A DNA stretch of 64,000 bases from CALNYZ01 sp942490945 (GCA_942490945.1 CALNYZ010000017.1:372001-436000); one strand, 5' to 3'. Shown: positions 25,387-34,797, counted from the stretch's first letter. Notes: generated from the letters alone by a model not told the origin. Numbers and translations are program-made.

Positions 25387-25656
25387 CTATGCAGTAATAG
25401 CTCTTTCTAAAATCTTGTCCAGCGTCCAAGATTTGGTTTTTGAAATCGGACGACATTCCATAATAGTGACGGTGTCGCCTTCGTTACATTCGTTATTCGC
25501 GTCATGCGCATGAATCTTGCTTGAGCGTTTGATGAATTTTCCATACACAGGGTGTGGTACGCGACGCTCTACCATCACTGTTATGCTTTTATCCATTTTA
25601 TTGGAAATTACCGTACCTTGAACGGTACGTTTTGCTTTTTCCGCTTGCTCACTCAT
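25387..25656 (-). CDS. rpsQ: Ribosomal protein uS17
   Basis: The 89-aa protein has the OB-fold of uS17: GTVISNKMDKSITVMVERRV, then HPVYGKFIKRSSKIHAHD and CRPISKTKSW. It is a primary 16S rRNA-binding protein. Its start overlaps the end of rpmC (ATGAGT...TAACTC overlap at 25653-25656), so the two are translationally coupled. Confidence 0.97.
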   Translation of the reverse strand: MSEQAEKAKRTVQGTVISNKMDKSITVMVERRVPHPVYGKFIKRSSKIHAHDANNECNEGDTVTIMECRPISKTKSWTLDKILERAITA

Positions 25657-25853
25657 GAGTTACTCGCTCGCTTTTTTTCGTTAATCACTGTTTTCACACG
25701 CGCAATATTTTGTCTGACTTCTTTCATCAAATGAGGCTTGGCCAATTGACCGGAACCTTGCTGCATACGCAGATTAAATTGTTCACGTAAAAGGCCTGTC
25801 AACTCTTTATTCAAGTCGGCAACACTTTTATCACGTAATTCAGTAGCATTCAT
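25653..25853 (-). CDS. rpmC: Ribosomal protein uL29
   Basis: The 66-aa helical protein contains LRDKSVADLNKELTGLLREQ and the conserved LMKEVRQNIARVKTVINEK. It lies at the tunnel exit of the large subunit near the SRP and trigger-factor docking site. It overlaps rplP by one base upstream (TAATG) and rpsQ by four bases downstream. Confidence 0.97.
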   Translation of the reverse strand: MNATELRDKSVADLNKELTGLLREQFNLRMQQGSGQLAKPHLMKEVRQNIARVKTVINEKKRASNS

Positions 25854-26266
25854 TACAGTATCGTCCGCGTTACAAAGGCTGTTGAAACAGGTAATTTTGC
25901 TGCTGCCAAGCGGAATGCTTCACGCGCAATATCTTCTGCCACACCTTCCATTTCATATAACATGCGACCCGGTTGAATCTGGGCCACCCAATATTCTACG
26001 TTACCTTTACCCTTGCCCTGACGTACTTCCAGTGGCTTCTGGGTAATTGGCTTGTCAGGAAAAACTCGAATCCAGATCTTGCCGCCACGTTTGATATAAC
26101 GTGACATTGCACGACGCGCGGCTTCAATCTGGCGTGCAGTAATACGCCCGCGGCCTGTTGACTTCAATCCAAATTCACCGAAACTAACCTTACTGCCGCG
26201 TACCGCGATACCACGATTGCGACCTTTGTGTTGTTTACGGAATTTTGTGCGCTTCGGCTGCAACAT
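25853..26266 (-). CDS. rplP: Ribosomal protein uL16
   Basis: The 137-aa protein has MLQPKRTKFRKQHKGRNRGI, the arginine-rich ITARQIEAARRAMSRYIKRG and IWIRVFPDKPITQKPLEVRQ. Its MGKGKG-like loop appears here as RQGKGKGNVEYWVA. uL16 positions tRNA in the A site of the large subunit. It is in standard S10-operon order between rpsC and rpmC. Confidence 0.97.
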   Translation of the reverse strand: MLQPKRTKFRKQHKGRNRGIAVRGSKVSFGEFGLKSTGRGRITARQIEAARRAMSRYIKRGGKIWIRVFPDKPITQKPLEVRQGKGKGNVEYWVAQIQPGRMLYEMEGVAEDIAREAFRLAAAKLPVSTAFVTRTIL

Positions 26267-26304
26267 CCCTAAATTCTCCTGATTCTCTCTTCTTCGCTTA
26301 CCGG

Positions 26305-26970
26305 TTAGTTAGTTGCTGCTTCAGCTTCAGCGGCATCCGCACCAATCACTTCACCTTTGAATATCCATACTTTCACACCCAGGATACCGTATGTGGTGAG
26401 CGCTTCGGCAAACCCATAATCAATATCTGCTCGCAGAGTGTGTAATGGCACACGACCTTCGCGATACCATTCCGAACGTGCGATTTCCGCACCGTTCAAA
26501 CGACCCGCCACGTTAATTTTTACACCCTGGGCACCCAGACGCATGGTGTTTTGCACAGCACGTTTCATTGCGCGACGAAACATGATTCGACGTTCGAGCT
26601 GCTGGGCAATACCTTCTGCAACCAGCTGTGCATCCAGTTCCGGTTTGCGGATTTCTTCAATATTGATGTGCACCTTTGGCAGGTTCATCATCTTTGTCAC
26701 TTCTTCGCGTAAGCGCTCGATATCTTCACCCTTCTTCCCGATAACTAGACCCGGACGGGCGGTATGGATTGTTATATTCGCGCTACCGGCAGTACGCTCA
26801 ATCTGGATGCGGCTGACTGACGCTTGCGACAGTCTCTTTTTCAGAAACTCGCGCGCCTTGATATCCTGATTTAAATAGTTTGCGTAGTCTTTATTGCCCG
26901 CATACCATTTAGAGGAGTAGTCGGTAACAATACCGAGTCGCATGCCAATTGGATGTACTTTCTGACCCAT
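26305..26970 (-). CDS. rpsC: Ribosomal protein uS3
   Basis: The 221-aa protein has MGQKVHPIGMRLGIV, a KH domain with the GXXG loop (RPGLVIGKKGEDIERLREEV) and the C-terminal domain (AQGVKINVAGRLNGAEIARS). It lines the mRNA entry tunnel of the small subunit. The C-terminal tail is short and alanine/glutamate-rich, ending in EAEAATN. Confidence 0.97.
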   Translation of the reverse strand: MGQKVHPIGMRLGIVTDYSSKWYAGNKDYANYLNQDIKAREFLKKRLSQASVSRIQIERTAGSANITIHTARPGLVIGKKGEDIERLREEVTKMMNLPKVHINIEEIRKPELDAQLVAEGIAQQLERRIMFRRAMKRAVQNTMRLGAQGVKINVAGRLNGAEIARSEWYREGRVPLHTLRADIDYGFAEALTTYGILGVKVWIFKGEVIGADAAEAEAATN

Positions 26971-27004
26971 ACCTAAATATCCTAAACGTTAAATTTACTT
27001 GCCG

Positions 27005-27337
27005 TTACTTATCAGACACCATCACAGTAATGTGACTGGAGCGTTTAAAAATATGGTTTGCCGCACCTTTTGCACGCGCTTCCCAACGTTTCATTGTCGG
27101 ACCTTCATCTACAAAAATCCGGTTTACTTTCAGTTCATCAATGTCCGCACCTTCATTGTGTTCGGCATTGGCAATTGCAGATTCCAGAACTTTCTTTACC
27201 AGCTTGGCTGCTTTCTTGGGGCTGAATGACAGCACCTGTAATGCGCCTTCTACCGGCAACCCACGCACCTGATCTGCAACCAATCGCGCTTTTTGTGCTG
27301 AAATGCGTGCATATCGTAATTTTGCTGCCACTTCCAT
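27005..27337 (-). CDS. rplV: Ribosomal protein uL22
   Basis: The 110-aa protein has AKLRYARISAQKARLVADQV, LVKKVLESAIANAEHN and the beta-hairpin tip WEARAKGAANHIFKRSSHIT, which reaches into the nascent-chain tunnel. The loop where macrolide-resistance changes occur shows no insertion. It lies between rpsS and rpsC. Confidence 0.97.
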   Translation of the reverse strand: MEVAAKLRYARISAQKARLVADQVRGLPVEGALQVLSFSPKKAAKLVKKVLESAIANAEHNEGADIDELKVNRIFVDEGPTMKRWEARAKGAANHIFKRSSHITVMVSDK

Positions 27338-27357
27338 CTTGATAAACCCTTAGTTAA

Positions 27358-27633
27358 TTATTTCTTCGCTTTCTTATCCGCTGCGTGACCTTTAAAGGTA
27401 CGCGTCGGCGCAAATTCACCTAACTTGTGACCAACCATGTTATCGGACACAAAAACCGGCACATGTTGACGGCCATTATAAACAGCAATGGTTAAACCAA
27501 TCATATCTGGCAAGACCATTGAACGGCGCGACCAGGTTTTGATCGGCTTCTTGTTGTTTGTTTCCAATGCGGTTTGCACTTTTTTAACAAGGTGCAAATC
27601 GATAAACGGACCTTTTCTTACTGAACGTGACAC
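27358..27633 (-). CDS. rpsS: Ribosomal protein uS19
   Basis: The 91-aa protein has MSRSVRKGPFIDLHLVKKV, TWSRRSMVLPDMIGLTIAVY and HKLGEFAPTRTFKGHAADKK. uS19 sits in the head of the small subunit next to uS13. It is in standard order between rplB and rplV with gaps of about 20 nt. Confidence 0.97.
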   Translation of the reverse strand: MSRSVRKGPFIDLHLVKKVQTALETNNKKPIKTWSRRSMVLPDMIGLTIAVYNGRQHVPVFVSDNMVGHKLGEFAPTRTFKGHAADKKAKK

Positions 27634-27651
27634 AGTTTCTATCCCCTAACC

Positions 27652-28479
27652 TTATTTCTTACCGCGACGACGTACGATTAATTTATCAGTACGCTTGTTT
27701 TTACGTGTCTTGTAACCTTTGGTTGGTGTACCCCATGGCGAAACAGGATGACGACCACCTGATGTACGACCTTCACCACCACCATGCGGGTGATCTACCG
27801 GGTTCATCGCGACACCACGAACTGTCGGACGCACACCACGCCAGCGAGTAGCACCGGCCTTACCTATCTTGCGCAGATTGTGCTCGCCATTACTGACAAC
27901 ACCAATCGTGGCACGACATTCAGAACGTACTTTACGCATTTCGCCTGAACGTAGTCGAATAGTTGCATACTCGCCTTCACGTGCAATTAACTGTGTAGAG
28001 GTGCCTGCACTACGTGCCAACTGAGCACCTTTTCCATTTTTCATTTCGATACAATGCACAACACTACCAACGGGAATGTTGCGTAAAGGCAGGCAATTAC
28101 CGTTTTTGATCGGAGCATCGCTACCTGACATCAATTCGTCACCGCTCTTTATGCCGTGGGGCGCAATAATATAGCGTCGCTCGCCATCTGCATATAGCAA
28201 TAAAGCAATATTTGCACTGCGATTTGGATCATATTCAAGTCGTTCTACTTTTGCAGCGATCCCGTCCTTATCGCGTTTGAAATCGATAACGCGGTAATGC
28301 TGCTTGTGTCCGCCACCTATATGCCGGGTAGTAATACGACCATAGTTATTTCGACCACCTGATTTAGACTTTCTCTCAAGCAATGGTGCATAAGGTGAAC
28401 CTTTATGGAGGTCCGGGTTGACCACCTTCACCATACCGCGTCGTCCGGCTGATGTGGGTTTTGTTTTTACTACTGCCAT
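27652..28479 (-). CDS. rplB: Ribosomal protein uL2
   Basis: The 275-aa protein has the OB/SH3-like core (YGRITTRHIGGGHKQHYRVI) and the C-terminal loop MNPVDHPHGGGEGRTSGGRH. That loop contains the conserved His implicated near the peptidyl transferase centre. It is one of the most conserved large-subunit proteins and lies between rplW and rpsS. Confidence 0.98.
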   Translation of the reverse strand: MAVVKTKPTSAGRRGMVKVVNPDLHKGSPYAPLLERKSKSGGRNNYGRITTRHIGGGHKQHYRVIDFKRDKDGIAAKVERLEYDPNRSANIALLLYADGERRYIIAPHGIKSGDELMSGSDAPIKNGNCLPLRNIPVGSVVHCIEMKNGKGAQLARSAGTSTQLIAREGEYATIRLRSGEMRKVRSECRATIGVVSNGEHNLRKIGKAGATRWRGVRPTVRGVAMNPVDHPHGGGEGRTSGGRHPVSPWGTPTKGYKTRKNKRTDKLIVRRRGKK

Positions 28480-28498
28480 GATTACTGTCCCCTATTCC

Positions 28499-28795
28499 TT
28501 ATTCCGCACCAAGGAAATTGATATCTTGTCCCGCCGCCAGACTGACATAGGCTTTTTTCCAGTCTTTGCGCTTACCGGGGCCAAACTTGTTACGTTTACG
28601 TTTACCCTGATTGTTTGATACGGTTACCTTGTCCACTTTCACTTCAAACAGCATTTCTACTGCCTGCTTGATATCAGATTTGTTCGCGCGTGGCGAAACT
28701 TTAAATACGACCTGGTTATTTGCATCGGCAACATTGGTGCTCTTTTCCGAAATGTGCGGCTCAAGCAGCACTGTCATCAGCTCATGATCTTTCAC
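28499..28795 (-). CDS. rplW: Ribosomal protein uL23
   Basis: The 98-aa protein has LLEPHISEKSTNVADANNQV, KSDIKQAVEMLFEVKVDKV and the basic GKRKRNKFGPGKRKDWKKAY. At the tunnel exit it provides the docking point for trigger factor and SRP. Its first codons overlap the last of rplD by 4 nt. Confidence 0.97.
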   Translation of the reverse strand: MKDHELMTVLLEPHISEKSTNVADANNQVVFKVSPRANKSDIKQAVEMLFEVKVDKVTVSNNQGKRKRNKFGPGKRKDWKKAYVSLAAGQDINFLGAE

Positions 28796-29415
28796 GACAG
28801 TTTCTCCTCAATTTGTTTAACCGCGGAAACAGTCATAACGACTTTCTCAAAACGCAGCAGGTTGACCGGGTCAATCACCGAAACATCACAAATTCCAAGA
28901 TGCGGTAAATTGCGCGCTGACATAAACAATGCTTCACTTAAATCATTTACAACAAGTAACACATTTGAAATCACACCCAGACCCTGCAACTTGGAAAACA
29001 GCTCCTTGGTTTTTGGTGTCTTCATGTCGAAATCGTCAACAAGTATCAGACGGTCTTGACGAACCAGCTCGGACAGAATCGATTTCATTGCACCTGCGTA
29101 CATTTTTTTATTCAATTTCTGCGAATAATCGCGCGGCTTGGCAGCAAACGTTACACCACCTGTACGCCAGATTGGCGAACGTATGGTGCCCGCACGTGCA
29201 CGGCCGGTACCTTTTTGACGGAATGGTTTTTTACCACCACCGCTTACTTCTGAACGCGATTTTTGTGCCTTGCTACCCTGACGACCTGTCGCCATATAGG
29301 CAACCACGGCCTGATGAACCAATGACTCATTGAATTCACGACCAAAAGTAGCATCGGATACTTCAACCTTCTTGGTTGATGCCTTGCCTGTCGCTGTTGT
29401 TAAACTTAATTCCAT
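28792..29415 (-). CDS. rplD: Ribosomal protein uL4
   Basis: The 207-aa protein has YMATGRQGSKAQKSRSEVSG, KPFRQKGTGRARAGTIRSP and LILVDDFDMKTPKTKEL. Its extended loop lines the exit tunnel. In E. coli uL4 also attenuates the S10 operon through the leader before rpsJ, but here only 53 nt separate tuf from rpsJ, so that leader cannot exist in the usual form. Confidence 0.97.
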   Translation of the reverse strand: MELSLTTATGKASTKKVEVSDATFGREFNESLVHQAVVAYMATGRQGSKAQKSRSEVSGGGKKPFRQKGTGRARAGTIRSPIWRTGGVTFAAKPRDYSQKLNKKMYAGAMKSILSELVRQDRLILVDDFDMKTPKTKELFSKLQGLGVISNVLLVVNDLSEALFMSARNLPHLGICDVSVIDPVNLLRFEKVVMTVSAVKQIEEKLS

Positions 29416-29440
29416 CGATCCTTTCCTCTTACCCTGGTTC

Positions 29441-30082
29441 CTAGCGCGTCTTAACAGAAGGTTTAATTACGATATCACCGCCTTTCGAACCCGGCACCGC
29501 ACCTTTAACCAGTAGCAAATTACGTTCACTATCAACGCGGACGATTTCCAGATTTTGAGTGGTTGTCTTTTCCGCACCCATGTGGCCAGACATTTTCTTG
29601 CCCTTCCATACACGACCCGGAGTTTGACATTGACCAATAGAACCTGGCGCACGATGTGATAGTGAGTTACCGTGCGTATTGTCCTGACCTCTGAAGTTAT
29701 GACGTTTGATTGCACCCTGAAAACCTTTACCAATCGAGGTGCCACTTACATCAACTTTTTGACCATCTGCAAAAATATCTACCTTGATTTCTGCCGCCAC
29801 AGCCAGATCTTCACCTTCACCATCATCCAGACGAAATTCCCACAAGCCGCGGCCTGCTTCCACGCCCGACTTGGCGAAATGTCCTGCCATAGCCTTGTTT
29901 ACTCGATTAGCCTTTTTCATGCCGGTGGTAATCTGCACTGCACGATATCCATCACTCTCAAGCGTCTTCACTTGTGTAATGTGGTTAGGCTCGACCTGGA
30001 TCACAGTCACAGGCAATGACGCGCCTTCATCTGTAAAGATGCGTGTCATTCCAACTTTTCGACCGACCAAACCAATTGTCAT
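29441..30082 (-). CDS. rplC: Ribosomal protein uL3
   Basis: The 213-aa protein has MTIGLVGRKVGMTRIFTDEG, GFQGAIKRHNFRGQDNTHGN and GSIGQCQTPGRVWKGKKMSG. The GQCQTPG loop holds the glutamine that PrmB methylates in other bacteria. uL3 is an early assembly protein reaching the peptidyl transferase centre. Confidence 0.97.
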   Translation of the reverse strand: MTIGLVGRKVGMTRIFTDEGASLPVTVIQVEPNHITQVKTLESDGYRAVQITTGMKKANRVNKAMAGHFAKSGVEAGRGLWEFRLDDGEGEDLAVAAEIKVDIFADGQKVDVSGTSIGKGFQGAIKRHNFRGQDNTHGNSLSHRAPGSIGQCQTPGRVWKGKKMSGHMGAEKTTTQNLEIVRVDSERNLLLVKGAVPGSKGGDIVIKPSVKTR

Positions 30083-30128
30083 GTTAATACTCCCGTTCTA
30101 CCTTACTGCCTACGTTTTGCCTGACTTG

Positions 30129-30443
30129 TTATTGCAACTGGATTTGTACATCCACGCCTGCAGCAAGATCCAATTTCATCAGTGCATCAACAGTTTTGTC
30201 TGTCGGATCCACGATATCCATCAATCGCTTATGTGTACGCAGCTCATATTGATCACGCGCATCTTTATTCACATGTGGAGAAACCAAAATGGTGTAACGT
30301 TCCTTTTTGGTAGGTAAAGGAATCGGACCCTTCACCTGCGCACCGGTACGTTTTGCTGTTTCAACGATCTCTTTCGCTGATTGATCAATCAGTCGATGAT
30401 CAAAAGCTTTTAATCGGATGCGTATATTCTGGTTCGTTGCCAT
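30129..30443 (-). CDS. rpsJ: Ribosomal protein uS10 (NusE)
   Basis: The 104-aa protein has NQNIRIRLKAFDHRLIDQSA, GAQVKGPIPLPTKKERYTIL and the conserved HKRLMDIVDPTDKTVDALMK. Besides its place in the small subunit, S10 binds NusB and links NusG to the ribosome. It follows tuf by 53 nt, so the str and S10 operons are joined with no long leader. Confidence 0.97.
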   Translation of the reverse strand: MATNQNIRIRLKAFDHRLIDQSAKEIVETAKRTGAQVKGPIPLPTKKERYTILVSPHVNKDARDQYELRTHKRLMDIVDPTDKTVDALMKLDLAAGVDVQIQLQ

Positions 30444-30496
30444 ATATGTTTCTCTAATGCACTGTTAATTAAATTTCTTAAAACCGGGCTCAATCA

Positions 30497-31687
30497 CTAT
30501 TCAAGGATTTTCGCGACGACGCCGGCACCGACGGTACGGCCGCCTTCACGAATCGCAAAGCGTAAGCCTTCTTCCATCGCAATCGGGTTAATCAGCGACA
30601 CCACCATGTTCACGTTGTCGCCCGGCATCACCATTTCCACGCCTTCGGGCAAATCACACGCACCGGTCACGTCCGTGGTACGGAAGTAAAACTGCGGGCG
30701 GTAACCATTGAAGAACGGCGTATGACGGCCACCTTCGTCTTTGCTCAATATATAGACTTCCGCTTCGAATTTGGTGTGTGGCTTGATCGAACCGGGCTTG
30801 CACAGTACCTGACCACGTTCCACTTCTTCTCGTTTGGTGCCACGTAACAGCACACCCACGTTGTCGCCGGCTTGACCCTGGTCCAGCAGCTTACGGAACA
30901 TTTCCACGCCAGTCACGGTGGTCTTGGTCGTGGCCTTGATGCCCACGATTTCCACTTCTTCGCCTACTTTCACGATGCCGCGTTCGACTCGGCCGGTCAC
31001 AACTGTACCGCGACCGGAGATGGAGAACACGTCTTCGATAGGTAACAGGAATGCGCCGTCAATTGCGCGCTCTGGCTCAGGAATGTAGCTGTCCATCGCC
31101 GCCACCAGCTTCTCAATCGACTGGGTGCCAATCTCCGAGGTGTCGCCTTCGAGGGCTTTTAAGGCCGAACCAATAATCACCGGCGTGTCGTCGCCCGGGA
31201 ATTCGTATTTGTCTAATAATTCGCGTACTTCCATTTCTACCAGCTCTAGCAGCTCGGCATCGTCGACCATGTCGGCCTTGTTCAGGTAAACCACGATATA
31301 CGGGACACCCACCTGACGGCTTAACAGAATGTGCTCACGGGTTTGTGGCATCGGGCCATCGGCTGCGGAACAGACCAGAATGGCGCCGTCCATTTGCGCC
31401 GCACCGGTAATCATGTTCTTCACATAATCCGCGTGTCCGGGGCAATCCACGTGCGCGTAATGGCGCTTGTCAGATTCGTATTCAACGTGCGCGGTGGCAA
31501 TGGTGATACCACGGGCTTTTTCTTCCGGGGCCGAGTCAATCTGGTCGTAACCTTTGGTTTCGCCACCATGCAAACTCGCCATATGCGTCGTAATCGCCGC
31601 GGTTAGGGTCGTCTTGCCATGGTCAACATGGCCAATTGTGCCAACGTTTACGTGTGGCTTCTTACGCTCAAATTTTTCCTTAGACAC
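30497..31687 (-). CDS. tuf: Elongation factor Tu, copy 1
   Basis: The 396-aa GTPase has G1 GHVDHGKTTLTAAIT, G3 DCPGHADYVKNM and G4 NKADM, followed by the two beta-barrel domains. It delivers aminoacyl-tRNA to the ribosome. It closes the str operon (rpsL-rpsG-fusA-tuf). The protein is identical to the copy at 47570-48760 except for one residue near the C-terminus (ILE here, IIE there). Near-identity at DNA level, extending about 20 nt into the leader, indicates gene conversion. Confidence 0.98.
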   Translation of the reverse strand: MSKEKFERKKPHVNVGTIGHVDHGKTTLTAAITTHMASLHGGETKGYDQIDSAPEEKARGITIATAHVEYESDKRHYAHVDCPGHADYVKNMITGAAQMDGAILVCSAADGPMPQTREHILLSRQVGVPYIVVYLNKADMVDDAELLELVEMEVRELLDKYEFPGDDTPVIIGSALKALEGDTSEIGTQSIEKLVAAMDSYIPEPERAIDGAFLLPIEDVFSISGRGTVVTGRVERGIVKVGEEVEIVGIKATTKTTVTGVEMFRKLLDQGQAGDNVGVLLRGTKREEVERGQVLCKPGSIKPHTKFEAEVYILSKDEGGRHTPFFNGYRPQFYFRTTDVTGACDLPEGVEMVMPGDNVNMVVSLINPIAMEEGLRFAIREGGRTVGAGVVAKILE

Positions 31688-31730
31688 CGTCTTGCCCTCT
31701 TAATTAAATTTTAAAAAAATCCAACCTGTA

Positions 31731-33833
31731 TCAGGATGCTTTCTTTACGACTTCTTCAGTAATGTTGTTTGGCGCTTCCGCGTACTTCTCAAACTCCATA
31801 CTGTATGTTGCACGTCCTTGCGATTGCGATCGCAGATCAGTTGCATAACCAAACATTTCTTTCAGTGGCACTTCGGCGCGAACGACTTTTCCGGAAGGAC
31901 TCTCATCCATTTCCTTAATCAGGCCGCGACGACGATTTATGTCGCCTACCACATCACCCATATATTCTTCAGGTGATACCACTTCTACCTTCATTACGGG
32001 TTCAAGCAGTACCGGCTTCGCCATACGCGCGCCTTCCTTGAACCCCATGGAGCCGGCAATCTTGAATGCCATTTCCGATGAATCAACTTCATGAAAGGAA
32101 CCATCAAACAAGGTTACCTTCACATCTACCATTGGATAACCGGCGATAACACCGTTTTCCATTGCTTCCTGAATACCTTTATCCACTGCAGGGATGTATT
32201 CTTTTGGAATCGCACCACCTACAACTTCATTTACAAACTCGTAGCCTGCACCGGTTTCTTGTGGCTCAATCTTTAACACCACATGGCCAAACTGACCGCG
32301 ACCACCCGATTGACGCACAAATTTGCCTTCAACCTTTTCAACTACCTTGCGAAGCGTTTCACGGTAAGCCACTTGCGGCGCACCAACATTGGCTTCAACC
32401 TTAAATTCGCGCTTCATGCGATCGACAATAATGTCGAGATGCAATTCGCCCATACCCGAGATGATTGTCTGGCCGGACTCTTCATCTGTATGCACCCGAA
32501 ATGATGGGTCTTCTTGCGCCAGCTTGCTCAGCGCGATACCCATCTTTTCCTGGTCAGGCTTGGTTCTCGGTTCGATAGCAACTGAAATAACCGGTTCCGG
32601 GAATTCCATTCGCTCCAACGTGATGACATGGTTCATGTCACACAGTGTCTCGCCAGTTGTTACGTCCTTCAAGCCAACCGCAGCCGCAATATCGCCTGCG
32701 TGTACTTCTTTAATCTCTTCGCGTGAATTGGCGTGCATTTGCACGATTCGCCCAATTCGTTCTTTTTTACCCTTAATCGGGTTGTACAGCGTATCGCCCG
32801 ACTTCATCACACCGGAATAAACCCGGAAGAAAGTCAAGGTCCCAACAAACGGATCCGTTGCAATCTTGAACGCCAGGGCAGAAAAAGGCTCGCTATCATC
32901 CGCGTGACGCTCTGCTTCTGTTTCGTTCTTGTCATCAAGAATGCCCTTAATCGCAGGCACATCTACTGGCGCAGGCATGTAATCAACAACCGCATCCAAC
33001 ATTGCCTGTACGCCTTTGTTCTTGAAGGCCGATCCACACAGGCAAGGTACAATTTCATTCGCCAGCGTGCGTTTACGCAGACCGGCTTTAATCTCTTCGT
33101 TTGACAGATCACCCTCTTCCAGGTATTTATCCATCAATTCTTCGCTGGCTTCAGCCGCGGCTTCGACCATGTTTTCGCGCAACTCTTTACATTTTGCTGC
33201 GATATCGGCCGGTATATCTTCTTCGGCGAAAGTCACACCCATGTCGGCCTCATTCCACATGATGGCCTTCATCTTGATCAGGTCAACAACACCTTTAAAC
33301 TTCTCTTCTGCACCAATACTCATTTGTATTGGTATCGGGTTGGCACCTAAACGGCTTTTTAACTGGCCCACCACACGCAGAAAGTCTGCTCCCGCGCGAT
33401 CCATTTTGTTCACAAACGCCAATCGCGGCACGGCATACTTGTTCGCCTGACGCCAGACCGTTTCTGACTGAGGCTCAACACCTCCAACCGCACAAAACAC
33501 TGCGCAGGCTCCATCGAGTACACGCAATGAACGTTCAACTTCTATCGTAAAATCCACGTGTCCCGGCGTATCTATTATATTGATACGATGCTGCGGGTAC
33601 TGCTTTTCCATCCCTTCCCAGAAGCAAGTTGTTGCTGCTGAAGTGATGGTGATTCCACGTTCTTGTTCCTGCTCCATCCAATCCATGGTGGCAGCGCCGT
33701 CGTGCACTTCGCCAATCTTGTGCGAAATACCCGTATAAAATAGTACACGCTCTGTTGTCGTCGTTTTACCTGCATCAATGTGAGCCATGATGCCAATATT
33801 ACGATAGCGTTCTAATGGTGTTTTACGTGCCAT
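31731..33833 (-). CDS. fusA: Elongation factor G
   Basis: The 700-aa translocase has the G domain (IGIMAHIDAGKTTTTERVLF, DTPGHVDFTIEVERSLRVLD, NKMDRAGADF), then domains II-V ending in GYATDLRSQSQGRATYSMEF. Length is typical of the gammaproteobacterial housekeeping EF-G. It lies between rpsG and tuf in the str operon. Confidence 0.98.
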   Translation of the reverse strand: MARKTPLERYRNIGIMAHIDAGKTTTTERVLFYTGISHKIGEVHDGAATMDWMEQEQERGITITSAATTCFWEGMEKQYPQHRINIIDTPGHVDFTIEVERSLRVLDGACAVFCAVGGVEPQSETVWRQANKYAVPRLAFVNKMDRAGADFLRVVGQLKSRLGANPIPIQMSIGAEEKFKGVVDLIKMKAIMWNEADMGVTFAEEDIPADIAAKCKELRENMVEAAAEASEELMDKYLEEGDLSNEEIKAGLRKRTLANEIVPCLCGSAFKNKGVQAMLDAVVDYMPAPVDVPAIKGILDDKNETEAERHADDSEPFSALAFKIATDPFVGTLTFFRVYSGVMKSGDTLYNPIKGKKERIGRIVQMHANSREEIKEVHAGDIAAAVGLKDVTTGETLCDMNHVITLERMEFPEPVISVAIEPRTKPDQEKMGIALSKLAQEDPSFRVHTDEESGQTIISGMGELHLDIIVDRMKREFKVEANVGAPQVAYRETLRKVVEKVEGKFVRQSGGRGQFGHVVLKIEPQETGAGYEFVNEVVGGAIPKEYIPAVDKGIQEAMENGVIAGYPMVDVKVTLFDGSFHEVDSSEMAFKIAGSMGFKEGARMAKPVLLEPVMKVEVVSPEEYMGDVVGDINRRRGLIKEMDESPSGKVVRAEVPLKEMFGYATDLRSQSQGRATYSMEFEKYAEAPNNITEEVVKKAS

Positions 33834-33866
33834 TATCTATACGCCTAATCTTTACCGGTCAGGCAG

Positions 33867-34337
33867 TTACCAGCGGTAATGTGCAAATGCTTTATTGGCT
33901 TCTGCCATGCGATGCACATCTTCACGTTTTTTCACAGCAGATCCACGATTTTCAATGGCATCTGCCAGCTCACCAGCCAGTCTTGCGCCCATACCTTTTT
34001 CGCCACGCTTACGTGCCGCATCAACAATCCAGCGCATAGCCAGCGCGTTACGACGTGTCGGACGCACTTCAACGGGAACCTGATAGGTTGCACCACCCAC
34101 TCGACGTGATTTAACCTCGACCATCGGACGCACGTTATCCAGCGCCTGCTCAAGCGCATCTGACGCCTGAATACTTTTCTTCCCGGACACTGTATCCAGC
34201 GCACCGTAGACAATACTTTCTGCAACAGACTTTTTACCGCTTAACATGACGGTATTGATAAATTTCGCTACGATTTCCGACTTGAATTTCGGATCCGGTA
34301 ACACTTCTCGTTTTTGTGCGACGCGACGTCTTGCCAT
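33867..34337 (-). CDS. rpsG: Ribosomal protein uS7
   Basis: The 156-aa protein has MARRRVAQKREVLPDPKFKS, KKSVAESIVYGALD and RVGGATYQVPVEVRPTRRNA. It nucleates the head of the small subunit. In E. coli S7 represses the str operon by binding a long rpsL-rpsG spacer; here the spacer is only 14 nt, so that site is missing. Confidence 0.97.
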   Translation of the reverse strand: MARRRVAQKREVLPDPKFKSEIVAKFINTVMLSGKKSVAESIVYGALDTVSGKKSIQASDALEQALDNVRPMVEVKSRRVGGATYQVPVEVRPTRRNALAMRWIVDAARKRGEKGMGARLAGELADAIENRGSAVKKREDVHRMAEANKAFAHYRW

Positions 34338-34351
34338 GATGCTTTCCTATA

Positions 34352-34726
34352 TTAACCTTTTGGTCGTTTCGCGCCGTATTTCGAACGCGCTTGCTTACGA
34401 TCACTGACACCTGATGTATCCAGGGAACCACGTACAATGTGATACCGCACACCCGGCAAATCCTTAACCCGGCCACCACGAATCAGCACTACCGAGTGTT
34501 CCTGTAAATTATGGCCTTCACCACCTATATAAGAGGTTACTTCAAAACCATTCGTCAACCGCACCCGTGCAACTTTACGCATTGCCGAGTTCGGTTTTTT
34601 CGGTGTCGTAGTGTAAACACGTGTGCATACACCTCGTCGTTGCGGACATGCTGCCAGTGCAGGCACATTCGTCTTGGTAATCTTTCGCTGACGCGGTTTT
34701 CTTACTAACTGATTGATAGTTGCCAT
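34352..34726 (-). CDS. rpsL: Ribosomal protein uS12
   Basis: Starting at ATG 34726 (MATINQLVRKPRQRK) gives the standard 124 aa; an upstream ATG at 34780 in the same frame lies in the structured leader and is rejected. Lys43 in TPKKPNS and Lys88 in GGRVKDLPGV are the residues altered in streptomycin-resistant strains elsewhere; both are wild type. S12 monitors decoding. It is the first gene of the superoperon. Confidence 0.97.
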   Translation of the reverse strand: MATINQLVRKPRQRKITKTNVPALAACPQRRGVCTRVYTTTPKKPNSAMRKVARVRLTNGFEVTSYIGGEGHNLQEHSVVLIRGGRVKDLPGVRYHIVRGSLDTSGVSDRKQARSKYGAKRPKG

Positions 34727-34747
34727 ATTTTTTTCGCTAAATTCTTG

Positions 34748-34797
34748 CCTGTCCAGAAAATAAACGACAGGCCGAGACAATCCTCAGACCTGTCGTT
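34748..34797 (-). promoter_or_regulatory. Structured leader of the str operon with alternative hairpins
   Basis: Arms 34789-34797 and 34763-34771 pair over 9 bp (AACGACAGG with CCTGTCGTT), with an inner GAG/CTC stem. The second arm (CCTGTC) can instead pair with GACAGG at 34753-34748. The two hairpins exclude each other and fill the first about 55 nt of the transcript before rpsL. A role in autoregulation is inferred. Confidence 0.45.
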
